From Pontibacter burrus (lineage in GTDB: Bacteria; Bacteroidota; Bacteroidia; Cytophagales; Hymenobacteraceae): a stretch of DNA of 64,000 bases. Shown one piece after another: positions 1-8,870 of this stretch (its first letter is position 1; every line of letters starts with the position of its first letter). The DNA lies in assembly GCF_010686685.1 (NCBI RefSeq), contig NZ_JAAGWD010000001.1, forward strand, positions 310,001 through 374,000, read 5' to 3'. The notes under the pieces were generated by a model. It searched no databases. It saw only the letters and a list, made by a program, of their open reading frames with translations, and had not been told where the DNA came from. The translations under genes and the position numbers were made by a program.

Positions 1-250
1 CTACTTCCCCAAACTTCTCTGACTGGAAAATAGCTGTACCCCCTGCTATCCGGCCCGGCGGCGTATTAATAAGCCGCATTACCGACAGCGACGTTACGGA
101 CTTTCCTGAACCTGACTCCCCAACTATAGCCACCGTCTCGCCGGGGTATACCTCAAACGATACCTTATCCACAGCCTTAGTAGTGCCGCGGTGCGTGGAG
201 AAAACCGTTTCCAGGTCGGTGACTTTAAGTATAGGGGTTGGCGTAGTCAA
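1..250 (-). CDS. Opp/Dpp-type ABC transporter ATP-binding protein, N-terminal part (cut by window edge)
   Basis: The reverse strand translates to about 83 residues before the window ends. Walker A (GESGSGKS) is followed by VTSLSVMRLI, the pattern of peptide/nickel importer ATPases of the OppD/DppD type. These cytoplasmic subunits power uptake through a membrane permease. The proposed start is TTG at 250-248. An in-frame TGA lies at 259-257, and no ATG occurs before Walker A, so a TTG start is the simplest reading. The C-terminal half, including Walker B and the signature motif, is outside the window, so the substrate cannot be judged. The family call is firm and the start is inferred. Confidence 0.8.
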   Translation of the reverse strand, partial: MTTPTPILKVTDLETVFSTHRGTTKAVDKVSFEVYPGETVAIVGESGSGKSVTSLSVMRLINTPPGRIAGGTAIFQSEKFGEV

Positions 251-301
251 GGTAAATCAGGTTTTTGCTTCAGGTAAAAATAAGAGTTTTTGCCGTATTA
301 G

Positions 302-1069
302 CTACTCAACTGTTATATCTATCTGTTTGCCACTGGCTGTATAAGCCTGAATAATGCCTACCCCTTCTTTTACAAAAACACCCTGCGGATAGTCGAGCGG
401 GTAATGCTGGTTAAAGAACTTTTCGTCTTCAGTAAATTGCGGGCTGTTCAGGTATAGGTGGTAAACATTCTGGTACTGCACGCCATTTAGTGTAACGGTT
501 GCCAGAAATTCCTGCGTTATGTCATTCTTTTTGTGGCGCAGCTTCTCCCGGTCTTTGGCGAGCGTAAACACCCTGTATGGCATATAATTTTCGTAGTTGC
601 TCATGCCCCGGGTTATTATAGTCGGGAATTTGTTATTAAAGCCAACTATGTACTCAATTACATCAGCTACCTGGTTTTTATCGCTGATGCTGTTAAAACC
701 ATATTGGTTCACATCCTTTGTGTACATCTGGTTAATGCTGAACGGACATTGGCCGTCTATGTAACCCGGATATTCTTTCCCTTCTGTTGTAAAATACTCT
801 ATACAATCAGAAGTGCCTCCCTTGCCTGTTGTTTGTTTTTTGCCCGTCTTTTCTACAGGAACCACTATTGGGTAAACGCCATCTGCAGCCTGGTAGGCCA
901 ATGGTAACTTAACCTCTTCATATTTCACGAAATAACGCTTACCCTTTGCTGGCAAAAAGGACATTAACTCTCCATTATGTTCCAGCTTACCAAGGTTTAC
1001 ATCATCGCAGGAGCAGGAGTATAAGCTAAATGACAGAATTAGGGCTGCTAAAAGTTTATAAAACTTCAT
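302..1069 (-). CDS. Putative lipoprotein of unknown function
   Basis: This 255-residue protein has a short N-terminal signal peptide ending in a lipobox (LYSC, lipidated Cys19), so it is probably a membrane lipoprotein. After cleavage it begins Cys-Ser-Cys-Asp-Asp. Two more cysteines lie in the middle of the mature part. I do not recognise the remaining sequence as a named family. It lies 51 bases upstream of the ABC ATPase on the same strand and could be co-transcribed with it. The start is set by the signal peptide. Confidence 0.7.
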   Translation of the reverse strand: MKFYKLLAALILSFSLYSCSCDDVNLGKLEHNGELMSFLPAKGKRYFVKYEEVKLPLAYQAADGVYPIVVPVEKTGKKQTTGKGGTSDCIEYFTTEGKEYPGYIDGQCPFSINQMYTKDVNQYGFNSISDKNQVADVIEYIVGFNNKFPTIITRGMSNYENYMPYRVFTLAKDREKLRHKKNDITQEFLATVTLNGVQYQNVYHLYLNSPQFTEDEKFFNQHYPLDYPQGVFVKEGVGIIQAYTASGKQIDITVE

Positions 1070-1245
1070 AAGGATTATAGTTGAAAGTTTAAAAATGGCA
1101 AAACAGCACGAAATTAAGTGGAAGTTTTTTAATTGGGATGCTGCTTATAGTCTGATATTCTAATTCTTTGAAAAAGCGTTTTAATAAGACTGTATGTAAC
1201 AGTAGGTCCTCCTGAACCCATACTTCTATATTGATTTTAAAACAG

Positions 1246-1277
1246 ACAGCGGCTGCTCCACATGGAACAACCGCTGT
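1246..1277 (-). terminator. Rho-independent terminator of lspA
   Basis: The stem ACAGCGG (1246-1252) pairs with CCGCTGT (1271-1277) around an 18-base loop. Read on the minus strand it is followed by TTTT. It lies 25 bases after the lspA stop codon. CTATAGTT follows on the lspA side at 1287-1294. Confidence 0.7.
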
Positions 1278-1301
1278 TTTTATAGTCTATAGTTATCTAG
1301 T

Positions 1302-1916
1302 TTAGAAGCCTTGCTGTACTGTTTCGTGCTTTGGTTCTTCGTGTTCGCCAAAGAAGCGTTTCTGGTTAAATAGGATCAGCATTACGCCTATAAAGATGGC
1401 AGCATCAGCAACGTTAAAGATTGGCCACAGCGACATTGGCTTACCACCTAACAAAGGGATCCAGTTTGGTACAATTCCTTCCCAGATATCGAGGTAAAAC
1501 ATATCAATTACTTGTCCATGGAACCATGGTGTAGATGAGCCATACGGTGCGTTATCGAACCACACGCCATAGAATGTACTGTCGATCAGGTTACCTACTG
1601 CGCCACCCAATATCAGGGCAATGCACCAGATCAATCCCGTTGGAGCTTTATGGTTTACCAGGTAGTACAGGTAATAGCTGATACCAAACATGGCCGCCAG
1701 GCGGAACAGCGTCAGCATCAGTTTACCATATTCCGAGCCCAGCTCCACGCCAAAGGCCATGCCAGGGTTCAGGGTATAGTGCAGCTTAAAAAAATCGCCT
1801 ATCACATGGATTTCGCCGGGCATGCCCATTTCCATGTTGTAATGCACGATCAGCTTCACGGCCTGGTCAATCAGGATCACAACAAGGCTGAGCAGGTAGA
1901 ATTTCCAGTATTTCAT
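1302..1916 (-). CDS. lspA: Lipoprotein signal peptidase (signal peptidase II)
   Basis: LspA cleaves signal peptides of prolipoproteins in the inner membrane after the conserved cysteine has been diacylated. The 204-residue protein has the expected four hydrophobic segments. The catalytic aspartate pair is visible as Asp112 in GNLID and Asp171 in FNVADAAI, and the conserved N-terminal Asp17 is present in LIDQAVK. The C-terminal tail is charged and cytoplasmic. It stands alone between two terminators. Its substrates in this window include several lipoproteins, such as the GldJ homologue, and lnt at 58398 encodes the last step of the same pathway. Confidence 0.97.
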   Translation of the reverse strand: MKYWKFYLLSLVVILIDQAVKLIVHYNMEMGMPGEIHVIGDFFKLHYTLNPGMAFGVELGSEYGKLMLTLFRLAAMFGISYYLYYLVNHKAPTGLIWCIALILGGAVGNLIDSTFYGVWFDNAPYGSSTPWFHGQVIDMFYLDIWEGIVPNWIPLLGGKPMSLWPIFNVADAAIFIGVMLILFNQKRFFGEHEEPKHETVQQGF

Positions 1917-2022
1917 GTGTGTAGGGTAAGCAGCGTTTTAAGACATTAGTACTTAGATAGTAGACATCTTTTATACCTAAAATTGCTATAATTTTTAAGC
2001 TGCAAGTATACTTAATAAAAAT

Positions 2023-2059
2023 AAACGCACCCGTTAGTATTAGACAAACGGGTGCGTTT
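2023..2059 (-). terminator. Rho-independent terminator of ileS
   Basis: A perfect 13-base stem, AAACGCACCCGTT at 2023-2035 with AACGGGTGCGTTT at 2047-2059, encloses an 11-base loop. On the minus strand a T-rich run follows. It sits 6 bases beyond the ileS stop codon. Confidence 0.88.
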
Positions 2060-2064
2060 ATGGT

Positions 2065-5000
2065 TTAAACTGCTACAGTTTCAGTACGAATCTGCATGTA
2101 GATCTGGTACTCGTCCATTTCCAGCAAGGTGCCGTCGGCCAGTCCTTCTACAATCTCCAGACTCAGGGCCTGCGTTTCAGTGCAGATATAGTTTCTGAAA
2201 TTCTCAACGGCAGCATTCACTTCAGGTGCCGATGGCTGCATCAGGATATGGATCTTGTCCTGTACTTCCAGGTTAGTGTCCTTACGCAGGTTCTGGATAC
2301 GGTTTACCAGGTCACGGGCGATACCTTCCTGCTTCAACCCTTCGGTTATCGTTATATCCAATGCCACGGTTAGTTTGCCTTCGCTGGCTACCAACCAACC
2401 CGGTATGTCTTCCGAAGAGATTTCCACATCATCCGGCGTCAGCAAAGCTGTTTCATCGTCTCCGATCAATACTTCAAATCCACCTTCACGCTCCAGCCTG
2501 GCAATGTCGTCCTGGTTCATTTGCTGCACTGCGGCAGCTACCAGTTTCATTTTCGGTCCGAATACCTGACCCAGCTTTTTAAAGTTAGGCTTTATCTTCT
2601 TTACTAAAATGCCAGAAGTATCATCAATGTACTCGATGTGCTTCACGTTCACTTCGCTCATGATCAGGTCTTCTACAGCCTGTATCTGGTGACGCGTGTG
2701 CTCGCTCAATACAGGTATCAGGATACGCTGCAACGGCTGACGCACCTTGATCATGTGCTTCTTACGCAGCGAGTGTACCAGCGACGATACCGACTGCGCA
2801 AGCGCCATGCGCTCTTCCAGGTCTTTATCTATAGCTGATGTACTTACCTCAGGGTAGTATGCCAGGTGCACCGATTCTTCCTTGTGCTTGCGGCTCACGT
2901 GGTTCAGGTCGCGGTATAGTTGCTCGGTATAGAACGGCGCTATCGGCGAAGCCAACTTAGCTATAGTTTCCAGGCACGTATAAAGTGTCTGGTAAGCGGC
3001 AATCTTATCTTCGTTGTACTCGCCTTTCCAGAAACGTTTGCGGTTCAGGCGCACGTACCAGTTACTCAAATCATCGGTCACGAAATCCTGGATAGCGCGG
3101 GCAGCTTTGGTTGGGTCGTAATCATTGAAATAAGCGTCTACGTCCTGTACCAGCGTGTTCAGTTTCGAGATGATCCAGCGGTCGCTTTCTGTTCTGCGCT
3201 CTAACGGCACATCGGCTTCGGCATACGTGAAGTTATCCAGGTTAGCATACAGCGCGAAGAAAGAGTATGTATTCTGCAGCGTTCCGAAGAAACGGCGCTG
3301 CGTTTCTACTACACCATCGGCATTGAATTTCAGGTTATCCCAAGGTGGCGCATTCGCGATCATATACCAACGCACGGCATCCGGGCCATAGGTGCCAATC
3401 ATATCAAACGGATCGATGGCGTTGCCTAAGCGCTTGCTCATCTTGTTTCCGTTCTTATCCAGCACCAAGCCGTTTGCAATTACGTTCTTGTACGCCACGC
3501 TATCTTCCAGCATTACAGCAAGCGCGTGCAGCGTAAAGAACCAACCGCGTGTCTGGTCAACACCTTCGGCAATGTAATCTGCCGGGAAGTTCTGCTCAAA
3601 GATATCCTTGTTCTCCAGCGGGTAATGCCACTGTGCATAAGGCATCGCGCCAGAGTCGAACCAAACGTCGATAAGGTCTGGTTCTCTGTACATTGGCTTA
3701 CCAGACGGGCTTACCAATACGATGTTATCCACATAAGGACGGTGCAGGTCGTTTATCTCAACAGCCGCATCCATATACCCTTTATTAACAGCCACATCTA
3801 TACGCTCGCTCAGCTCGGCAATAGAGCCAATACAAACTTCTTCTTCACCGTCTTCGGTTCTCCAGATCGGCAGCGGTGTACCCCAGTAGCGCGAACGCGA
3901 CAGGTTCCAGTCTACCAGGTTCTCGAGCCAGTTACCAAAACGGCCAGTACCCGTAGATTCCGGTTTCCAGTTGATCGTTTTGTTCAGCTCGATCATTCTT
4001 TCCTTTACGGCCGTTGTCTTGATGAACCAGCTATCCAGCGGATAGTAAAGTACCGGCTTATCGGTTCTCCAGCAGTGCGGGTAGGTGTGTTCGTATTTCT
4101 CTACCTTAAAGGCTTTATTCTCTTCCTTTAGTTTAATAGCGATAAGTACGTCGGTTGGCTTATAGTCCGGAGCAGACTCATCCTGACCGTCGTAGTTCTT
4201 CACGTACATGCCCGCAAAGTCGGTGATCTCTTTCACAAACTTACCTTGCTTGTCTACGATCGGTACTTGTTTGCCATTTTCGTCGGTTACCAGCAGCGCA
4301 GGTATGTCGTTCTGGGCAGCAACTCTAAAGTCGTCGGCACCAAATGTAGGTGAGATATGCACGATACCTGTACCATCTTCCGTAGTCACGAAATCGCCAA
4401 CTATAACTCTGAAAGCTGGCTTATCCGGCTGCACGTATGGCATCAGCTGGTGATACTCCACCCCTGCCAGGTCTGCGCCCACAAACTCTCCTACCACTTT
4501 AAACGGCACCAGTTTATCGCCCGGGTTATAGTTTGCCAGGGCAATATCTTTGGCTTTATCGTTGAAGTAGCGGCTTACCAGGTCTTTGGCAAGTATAACT
4601 GAGATTGGCGCGTAAGTATACGGGTTAAAAGTTTTCACCTTTACGTACTTGATGCCTTTTCCTACGGCCAATGCCGTGTTAGCCGGAAGCGTCCAAGGGG
4701 TAGTCGTCCAGGCCAGGAAGTATACGTTCTCCCCTTCGTTCTCGAAAAGGAACATGTTGCGGGTAATCTTCTTGAGCTCGAACTGCGCTACAATTGTCGT
4801 GTCTTTTACCATTTGGTAGCAGCCCGGCTGGTTCAGCTCGTGCGAACTCAAACCTGTACCGGCACCCGGCGAATATGGCTGGATCGTATAGCCTTTATAC
4901 AGATAACCCTTATCGTACAGGCGCTTCAGCAGTGTCCAGCAAGACTCGATGTACTCGTTCTCGAAAGTGATGTACGGATTGTCCAGGTCTACCCAGTAAC

Positions 5001-5415
5001 CCATTTTCTCGGTCAGGTCGTCCCACTGATCTTTGAAACGCATTACTGTTTCGCGGCAGCGCTGGTTATACTCCTCTACCGTTATCTTCTTGCCGATATC
5101 TTCTTTCGTAATACCCAGCTCTTTTTCTACCTGCAGCTCCACCGGAAGGCCATGTGTGTCCCAGCCGCCTTTGCGGTTTACCTGGAAGCCTTTCAGGGTT
5201 TTGTAGCGGCAGAAAATATCTTTTACAGCGCGGGCCATTACGTGGTGAATACCCGGCGTACCGTTTGCAGATGGCGGTCCTTCGTAAAACACGAAGTTAT
5301 CGTTGCCCTCACGCGTCGCCACAGACTTCTGGAAGATGTTATGCTCTTTCCAGAAAGCCAGCACGTCTTCGCCAAGCCTGGCGTAATTCAGATTTTTATA
5401 CTCGTTATACTTCAC
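2065..5415 (-). CDS. ileS: Isoleucyl-tRNA synthetase, long type
   Basis: IleS attaches isoleucine to tRNA-Ile in the cytoplasm. At 1116 residues it is longer than the roughly 940-residue E. coli enzyme and resembles the eukaryote-like (type 2) class. The HIGH signature is represented by GIHHVM (residues 55-60), and the KMSKS loop reads NKMSKRLGN. The order is a class I Rossmann catalytic core with an inserted editing domain, an anticodon-binding helical domain, then a C-terminal extension. The start at 5415 gives the typical MKYNEYKNLN opening. Type 2 enzymes are often less sensitive to mupirocin. That is family knowledge and is not shown here. Confidence 0.96.
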   Translation of the reverse strand: MKYNEYKNLNYARLGEDVLAFWKEHNIFQKSVATREGNDNFVFYEGPPSANGTPGIHHVMARAVKDIFCRYKTLKGFQVNRKGGWDTHGLPVELQVEKELGITKEDIGKKITVEEYNQRCRETVMRFKDQWDDLTEKMGYWVDLDNPYITFENEYIESCWTLLKRLYDKGYLYKGYTIQPYSPGAGTGLSSHELNQPGCYQMVKDTTIVAQFELKKITRNMFLFENEGENVYFLAWTTTPWTLPANTALAVGKGIKYVKVKTFNPYTYAPISVILAKDLVSRYFNDKAKDIALANYNPGDKLVPFKVVGEFVGADLAGVEYHQLMPYVQPDKPAFRVIVGDFVTTEDGTGIVHISPTFGADDFRVAAQNDIPALLVTDENGKQVPIVDKQGKFVKEITDFAGMYVKNYDGQDESAPDYKPTDVLIAIKLKEENKAFKVEKYEHTYPHCWRTDKPVLYYPLDSWFIKTTAVKERMIELNKTINWKPESTGTGRFGNWLENLVDWNLSRSRYWGTPLPIWRTEDGEEEVCIGSIAELSERIDVAVNKGYMDAAVEINDLHRPYVDNIVLVSPSGKPMYREPDLIDVWFDSGAMPYAQWHYPLENKDIFEQNFPADYIAEGVDQTRGWFFTLHALAVMLEDSVAYKNVIANGLVLDKNGNKMSKRLGNAIDPFDMIGTYGPDAVRWYMIANAPPWDNLKFNADGVVETQRRFFGTLQNTYSFFALYANLDNFTYAEADVPLERRTESDRWIISKLNTLVQDVDAYFNDYDPTKAARAIQDFVTDDLSNWYVRLNRKRFWKGEYNEDKIAAYQTLYTCLETIAKLASPIAPFYTEQLYRDLNHVSRKHKEESVHLAYYPEVSTSAIDKDLEERMALAQSVSSLVHSLRKKHMIKVRQPLQRILIPVLSEHTRHQIQAVEDLIMSEVNVKHIEYIDDTSGILVKKIKPNFKKLGQVFGPKMKLVAAAVQQMNQDDIARLEREGGFEVLIGDDETALLTPDDVEISSEDIPGWLVASEGKLTVALDITITEGLKQEGIARDLVNRIQNLRKDTNLEVQDKIHILMQPSAPEVNAAVENFRNYICTETQALSLEIVEGLADGTLLEMDEYQIYMQIRTETVAV

Positions 5416-5793
5416 CGTTTTCAGGTTTATCTTTATCTCACGAAATCACTGATATTTAAACTATAAACTATAAGTTTTGTAGCTATAGTTGGTAGTTTAC
5501 TTATAAGCCGGTAAAGTTAGGCAATTTTGGGCATTCTTATAAACTCAAAATGCTCACCGGCATCTGTTAAAACAAACAATAACTATAGTATAAAAGTGCT
5601 ACAACAATAAAAGCCCCGATTTTGCCGGGGCTTTTTCTTAAACATGTAAAAACTATAGTTTGTCAAAACAGCAATTCTATATTGCCTGCGGTTTTGTTCC
5701 TTGTGGAACGGAGCAGCAGCTATAGTTGAAAAGCAAACTATAAAATGGCCTTAACTGCAGTTTAGAAGCAAAAACTACCCGGTTTATCAACAG
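5416..5793. other. Intergenic region, no gene seen
   Basis: These 378 bases separate ileS from the sugar dehydrogenase gene, both on the minus strand. They hold one terminator (5611-5633) and several CTATAG words, including the exact decamer AACTATAGTT at 5651-5660. I see no open frame with coding character and no tRNA-like fold. Confidence 0.6.
5611..5633 (-). terminator. Rho-independent terminator downstream of the sugar dehydrogenase gene
   Basis: AAGCCCCG (5611-5618) pairs with CGGGGCTT (5626-5633) around a 7-base loop. T-rich or A-rich tracts lie on both sides, so it could act in both directions. It lies about 160 bases past the stop codon of the minus-strand gene at 5794. Confidence 0.75.
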
Positions 5794-6900
5794 TTAATTA
5801 GAACGGCTGATCTCTACAATTTTGTCGTTAGAGCCATTGCTGGTTGCCAGGTATACTTTGCCGTTAGGTGCTACAAGCACATCGCGCAGGCGGCCATGGG
5901 CCGAACGGTAGAACTCGTTTGTTTCTGTGATTGCGTCACCGGCTTCGTTCAGTTTAAACTGGTAAAGCGTTTTGTCTTTTAGCGTAGCAACCAGTAGCGA
6001 GTTCTTCCATTGTGGTATCTGAGGGTTATCGTAATAGTCCATGCCGCTTACAGCTATAGTTGGCGTAAAGCTCTTCAGGGGTTCTACCATATTGTATTCT
6101 TCACAAACGGCTGTCTCGTTAGGGTCGCAGAAGCCGCTCAGGTCTGGCCAGCCATAGTTGCGTGCCTTCTGGATGATGTTGATTTCGTCGTCAATGTCTG
6201 GGCCGTGCTCCGAACTGTACAGAATGTTGTTTACCATAACCAGCCCCTGCGCATTACGATGACCAAAGCTCCACATCGGGTTTCCGCTTATCGGGTTATC
6301 GGCAGGTACAGAACCATCCAGGTTAATGCGCAGCACCTTTCCGTTTAAGTTGTTAAGGTCCTGTGGCGCAAAATAGTTAAAGGCATCCCCGGTAGTTATA
6401 AACAGCTTCATATCCGGAGAAATCAGCAGGCGGCTACCGTTATGCACGTTTGCGGCGGGTATGTTATCGAGCAGTACCACCGGGTTAGTTAAGGTAGTAC
6501 CATTGTATTTGAACTTTACTACCTTTTGGGTATAGGTGCCCGCTTTGTTGTAGTTGTACACCAGAAAAACCTCCGGAGTAGCGCTAAAGTTAGGGTGCAG
6601 CGCCATGCCCAGTAAACCACCTTCTCCCCTTGCATCTACTTCATCCAGCGTGGCAACTATAGTTACAGCACCAGTTTCAGGGTTTAAGCGGCTCACTTTA
6701 CCGTTGCGTTCTGTAAACCAGATCTGGTTATCATTACCCCAGGCCAGTTCCCATGGCAAGGTCAGGTTTTCAACAAGCACTTTATCAGCTAACACTGCAT
6801 CGGTTAGTTCTACATCGGGTGGGGTTGTTTCGTCATCGTCCTTGCATCCAACCTGAAAAATCAACAACGATGCCAGGGCATAGGTAATCCATTTGTTCAT
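5794..6900 (-). CDS. PQQ-dependent sugar dehydrogenase family lipoprotein (GSDH / YliI-like)
   Basis: This 368-residue protein belongs to the six-bladed propeller family of soluble glucose/sorbosone dehydrogenases, which oxidise aldose sugars with PQQ. Family hallmarks are LPWELAWG, EGGLLGMALHPNF, NVHNGSRL, FITTGDA, GKVLRINLDG, FGHRNAQGL and SEHGPDIDDEINI. The signal peptide ends in a lipobox (QVGC19). The lipidated Cys is followed by KDDDE, which resembles the lipoprotein export signal that sends Bacteroidota lipoproteins to the cell surface. The actual sugar, and whether PQQ is bound, cannot be told from sequence. Confidence 0.88.
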   Translation of the reverse strand: MNKWITYALASLLIFQVGCKDDDETTPPDVELTDAVLADKVLVENLTLPWELAWGNDNQIWFTERNGKVSRLNPETGAVTIVATLDEVDARGEGGLLGMALHPNFSATPEVFLVYNYNKAGTYTQKVVKFKYNGTTLTNPVVLLDNIPAANVHNGSRLLISPDMKLFITTGDAFNYFAPQDLNNLNGKVLRINLDGSVPADNPISGNPMWSFGHRNAQGLVMVNNILYSSEHGPDIDDEINIIQKARNYGWPDLSGFCDPNETAVCEEYNMVEPLKSFTPTIAVSGMDYYDNPQIPQWKNSLLVATLKDKTLYQFKLNEAGDAITETNEFYRSAHGRLRDVLVAPNGKVYLATSNGSNDKIVEISRSN

Positions 6901-7115
6901 AGTAATAAAGACTAAAGATTTTAAGGGTTTATGCCTTGTAACTTAAGCTGTGTTAAAAGGTTGGGGTTTAAATCCAGAAAAAACTATACTTAGGTTGAGT
7001 TCTGCTTTATAGTTTGGTGGAGAGCTGAACTATAAAATGTGGTTTAGAAACAGTAAGAGGGCATTCTATAGTTGTTTTTCCACAGGGAACATTTGGGCTA
7101 TAGTTGCTAAAACAA

Positions 7116-7147
7116 AAAAGCCGAAGGCTTTACAACCTTCGGCTTTT
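7116..7147 (-). terminator. Rho-independent terminator of the glycyl-tRNA synthetase gene
   Basis: A 12-base perfect stem, AAAAGCCGAAGG at 7116-7127 with CCTTCGGCTTTT at 7136-7147, encloses an 8-base loop. It lies 22 bases beyond the stop codon. Two CTATAGTT words lie between it and the gene. Confidence 0.87.
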
Positions 7148-7168
7148 GCTTTATCTATAGTTCTATAG

Positions 7169-8671
7169 TTACGCCAGTTTTTCCAGGATGCTACGGAAGT
7201 TAACAGCTTTATCTATATAATTTCTCAGGTCTGCTATTGGCATACGCACCTGCTCGCGGCTGTCGCGATCACGCACTGTAACGGTGTTGTCTTCCAGCGT
7301 CTGATGATCCACAGCAATACAGAACGGCGTACCGATCAGGTCTTGACGGGTGTAACGCTTACCGATGCTGTCGCGCTCTTCGTAGATCATGTTGAAGTCG
7401 AACTTCAGCGAGTTAAAGATCTCGGTTGCTTTCTCTGGCAGGCCGTCTTTCTTAGTCAGTGGAAGAATGGCAGCTTTAACAGGAGACAAGGCAGGATGCA
7501 GTTTCAGGAATGTACGGGTTTTGGTCGCATCTCCTTCGGTAATCTCTTCTTCCTGGTAGGCGTTGCAAAGTATCATCAGGAACAGGCGATCAGCACCAGC
7601 CGATGTTTCGATCACGTAAGGAATGTAGTTACCATATGGTTTGCCATCAGCATTCAGATCGTTATCGAAGTACTGCATTTTCTTGCGGCTCAGCTCCTGA
7701 TGCTGCGTCAGGTCAAAGTCCGTACGCGAGTGTATACCTTCTACTTCTTTAAAGCCGAACGGAAATTTATATTCAATATCAACAGCAGCGTTGGCATAGT
7801 GCGCCAGCTTTTCGTGGTCGTGGTAACGCAGGTTCTCAGCCGGAATACCAATGGCTTCGTGCCACGTCTTGCGGGCAGCTTTCCACTTCTCGTACCATTC
7901 CATCTCAGTGCCAGGGCGAACGAAGAACTGCATCTCCATTTGCTCAAACTCGCGCATACGGAAAATGAATTGGCGCGCAACAATCTCGTTACGGAAGGCT
8001 TTACCGATCTGCGCAATACCGAAAGGCACTTTCATGCGGCCGGTTTTTTGCACGTTCAGGAAGTTAACAAAAATACCTTGTGCCGTTTCAGGTCTTAAAT
8101 AAATGGTACTCGACTCTTCAGCTACTGATCCAACCTGCGTAGAGAACATCAGGTTAAACTGGCGTACTTCGGTCCAGTTGGTGGTACCCGAGATCGGGCA
8201 TTTGATACCTTCCCGAACTATAAGCTCACGTACGCCATCCAGGTCTTCAGCGCCCAGCAGTTTACCCATTTCCACAAGCAATTCGCTGGCTTTTTCATAA
8301 TGGCCTTCAGCTTCGTATTGGGCGGCTTTCTCTTCTATCAGTACATCGGCACGGTAACGCTTCTTCGAGTCTTTGTTATCGATCATCGGATCGTTAAAGC
8401 TGTCGATGTGGCCCGACGCTTTCCAGGTAAGCGGGTGCATAAAGATAGCTGCATCCAGGCCAACCACGTTCTCGTTCAGTTGCGTCATGCATTTCCACCA
8501 GAGCTGCTTTATGTTGTTTTTCAGCTCCACGCCCATCTGGCCGTAATCATAAACAGCCTGCAAACCATCATACACTTCGCTCGACGGAAATACGAAACCG
8601 TACTCTTTAGCGTGCGAAATGATGTCTTTTAACTGGGTATTTTCTTCGGTAGTTTTCTCTTTTGTAGCCAT
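7169..8671 (-). CDS. glyQS: Glycyl-tRNA synthetase, single-chain (GlyQS) class II type
   Basis: This 500-residue synthetase is the homodimeric, eukaryote/Gram-positive-like type, not the two-subunit GlyQ+GlyS form of E. coli. Class II motifs are visible: RPETAQGIFVNF and FRNEIVARQFIFRMREFEQ around motif 2, and ETSAGADRLFL towards motif 3. The C-terminal anticodon-binding domain includes YEERDSIGKRYTRQDLIGTP. The start MATKEKTTEEN is followed by the conserved KEYGFVFPSSEVYDG. It is divergent from the permease gene at 8871, with a 199-base intergenic space. Confidence 0.96.
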   Translation of the reverse strand: MATKEKTTEENTQLKDIISHAKEYGFVFPSSEVYDGLQAVYDYGQMGVELKNNIKQLWWKCMTQLNENVVGLDAAIFMHPLTWKASGHIDSFNDPMIDNKDSKKRYRADVLIEEKAAQYEAEGHYEKASELLVEMGKLLGAEDLDGVRELIVREGIKCPISGTTNWTEVRQFNLMFSTQVGSVAEESSTIYLRPETAQGIFVNFLNVQKTGRMKVPFGIAQIGKAFRNEIVARQFIFRMREFEQMEMQFFVRPGTEMEWYEKWKAARKTWHEAIGIPAENLRYHDHEKLAHYANAAVDIEYKFPFGFKEVEGIHSRTDFDLTQHQELSRKKMQYFDNDLNADGKPYGNYIPYVIETSAGADRLFLMILCNAYQEEEITEGDATKTRTFLKLHPALSPVKAAILPLTKKDGLPEKATEIFNSLKFDFNMIYEERDSIGKRYTRQDLIGTPFCIAVDHQTLEDNTVTVRDRDSREQVRMPIADLRNYIDKAVNFRSILEKLA

Positions 8672-8870
8672 AGTGCAAAGATAGCTTTTTTAGCATTGCT
8701 TGTGCCATTGGTGATTTACAGAATTTGATAACAGCATGATGTGCTCTCCTGGCCCACAATGCGCTTTTTTCTTTTTGTTAACAATTTGATAACATAGGTA
8801 ACATTACCGTAACATTTGATTCTCCCTAACTTGCGCAACTTTTTATTTTTTATTCACTTTAGACACACTG

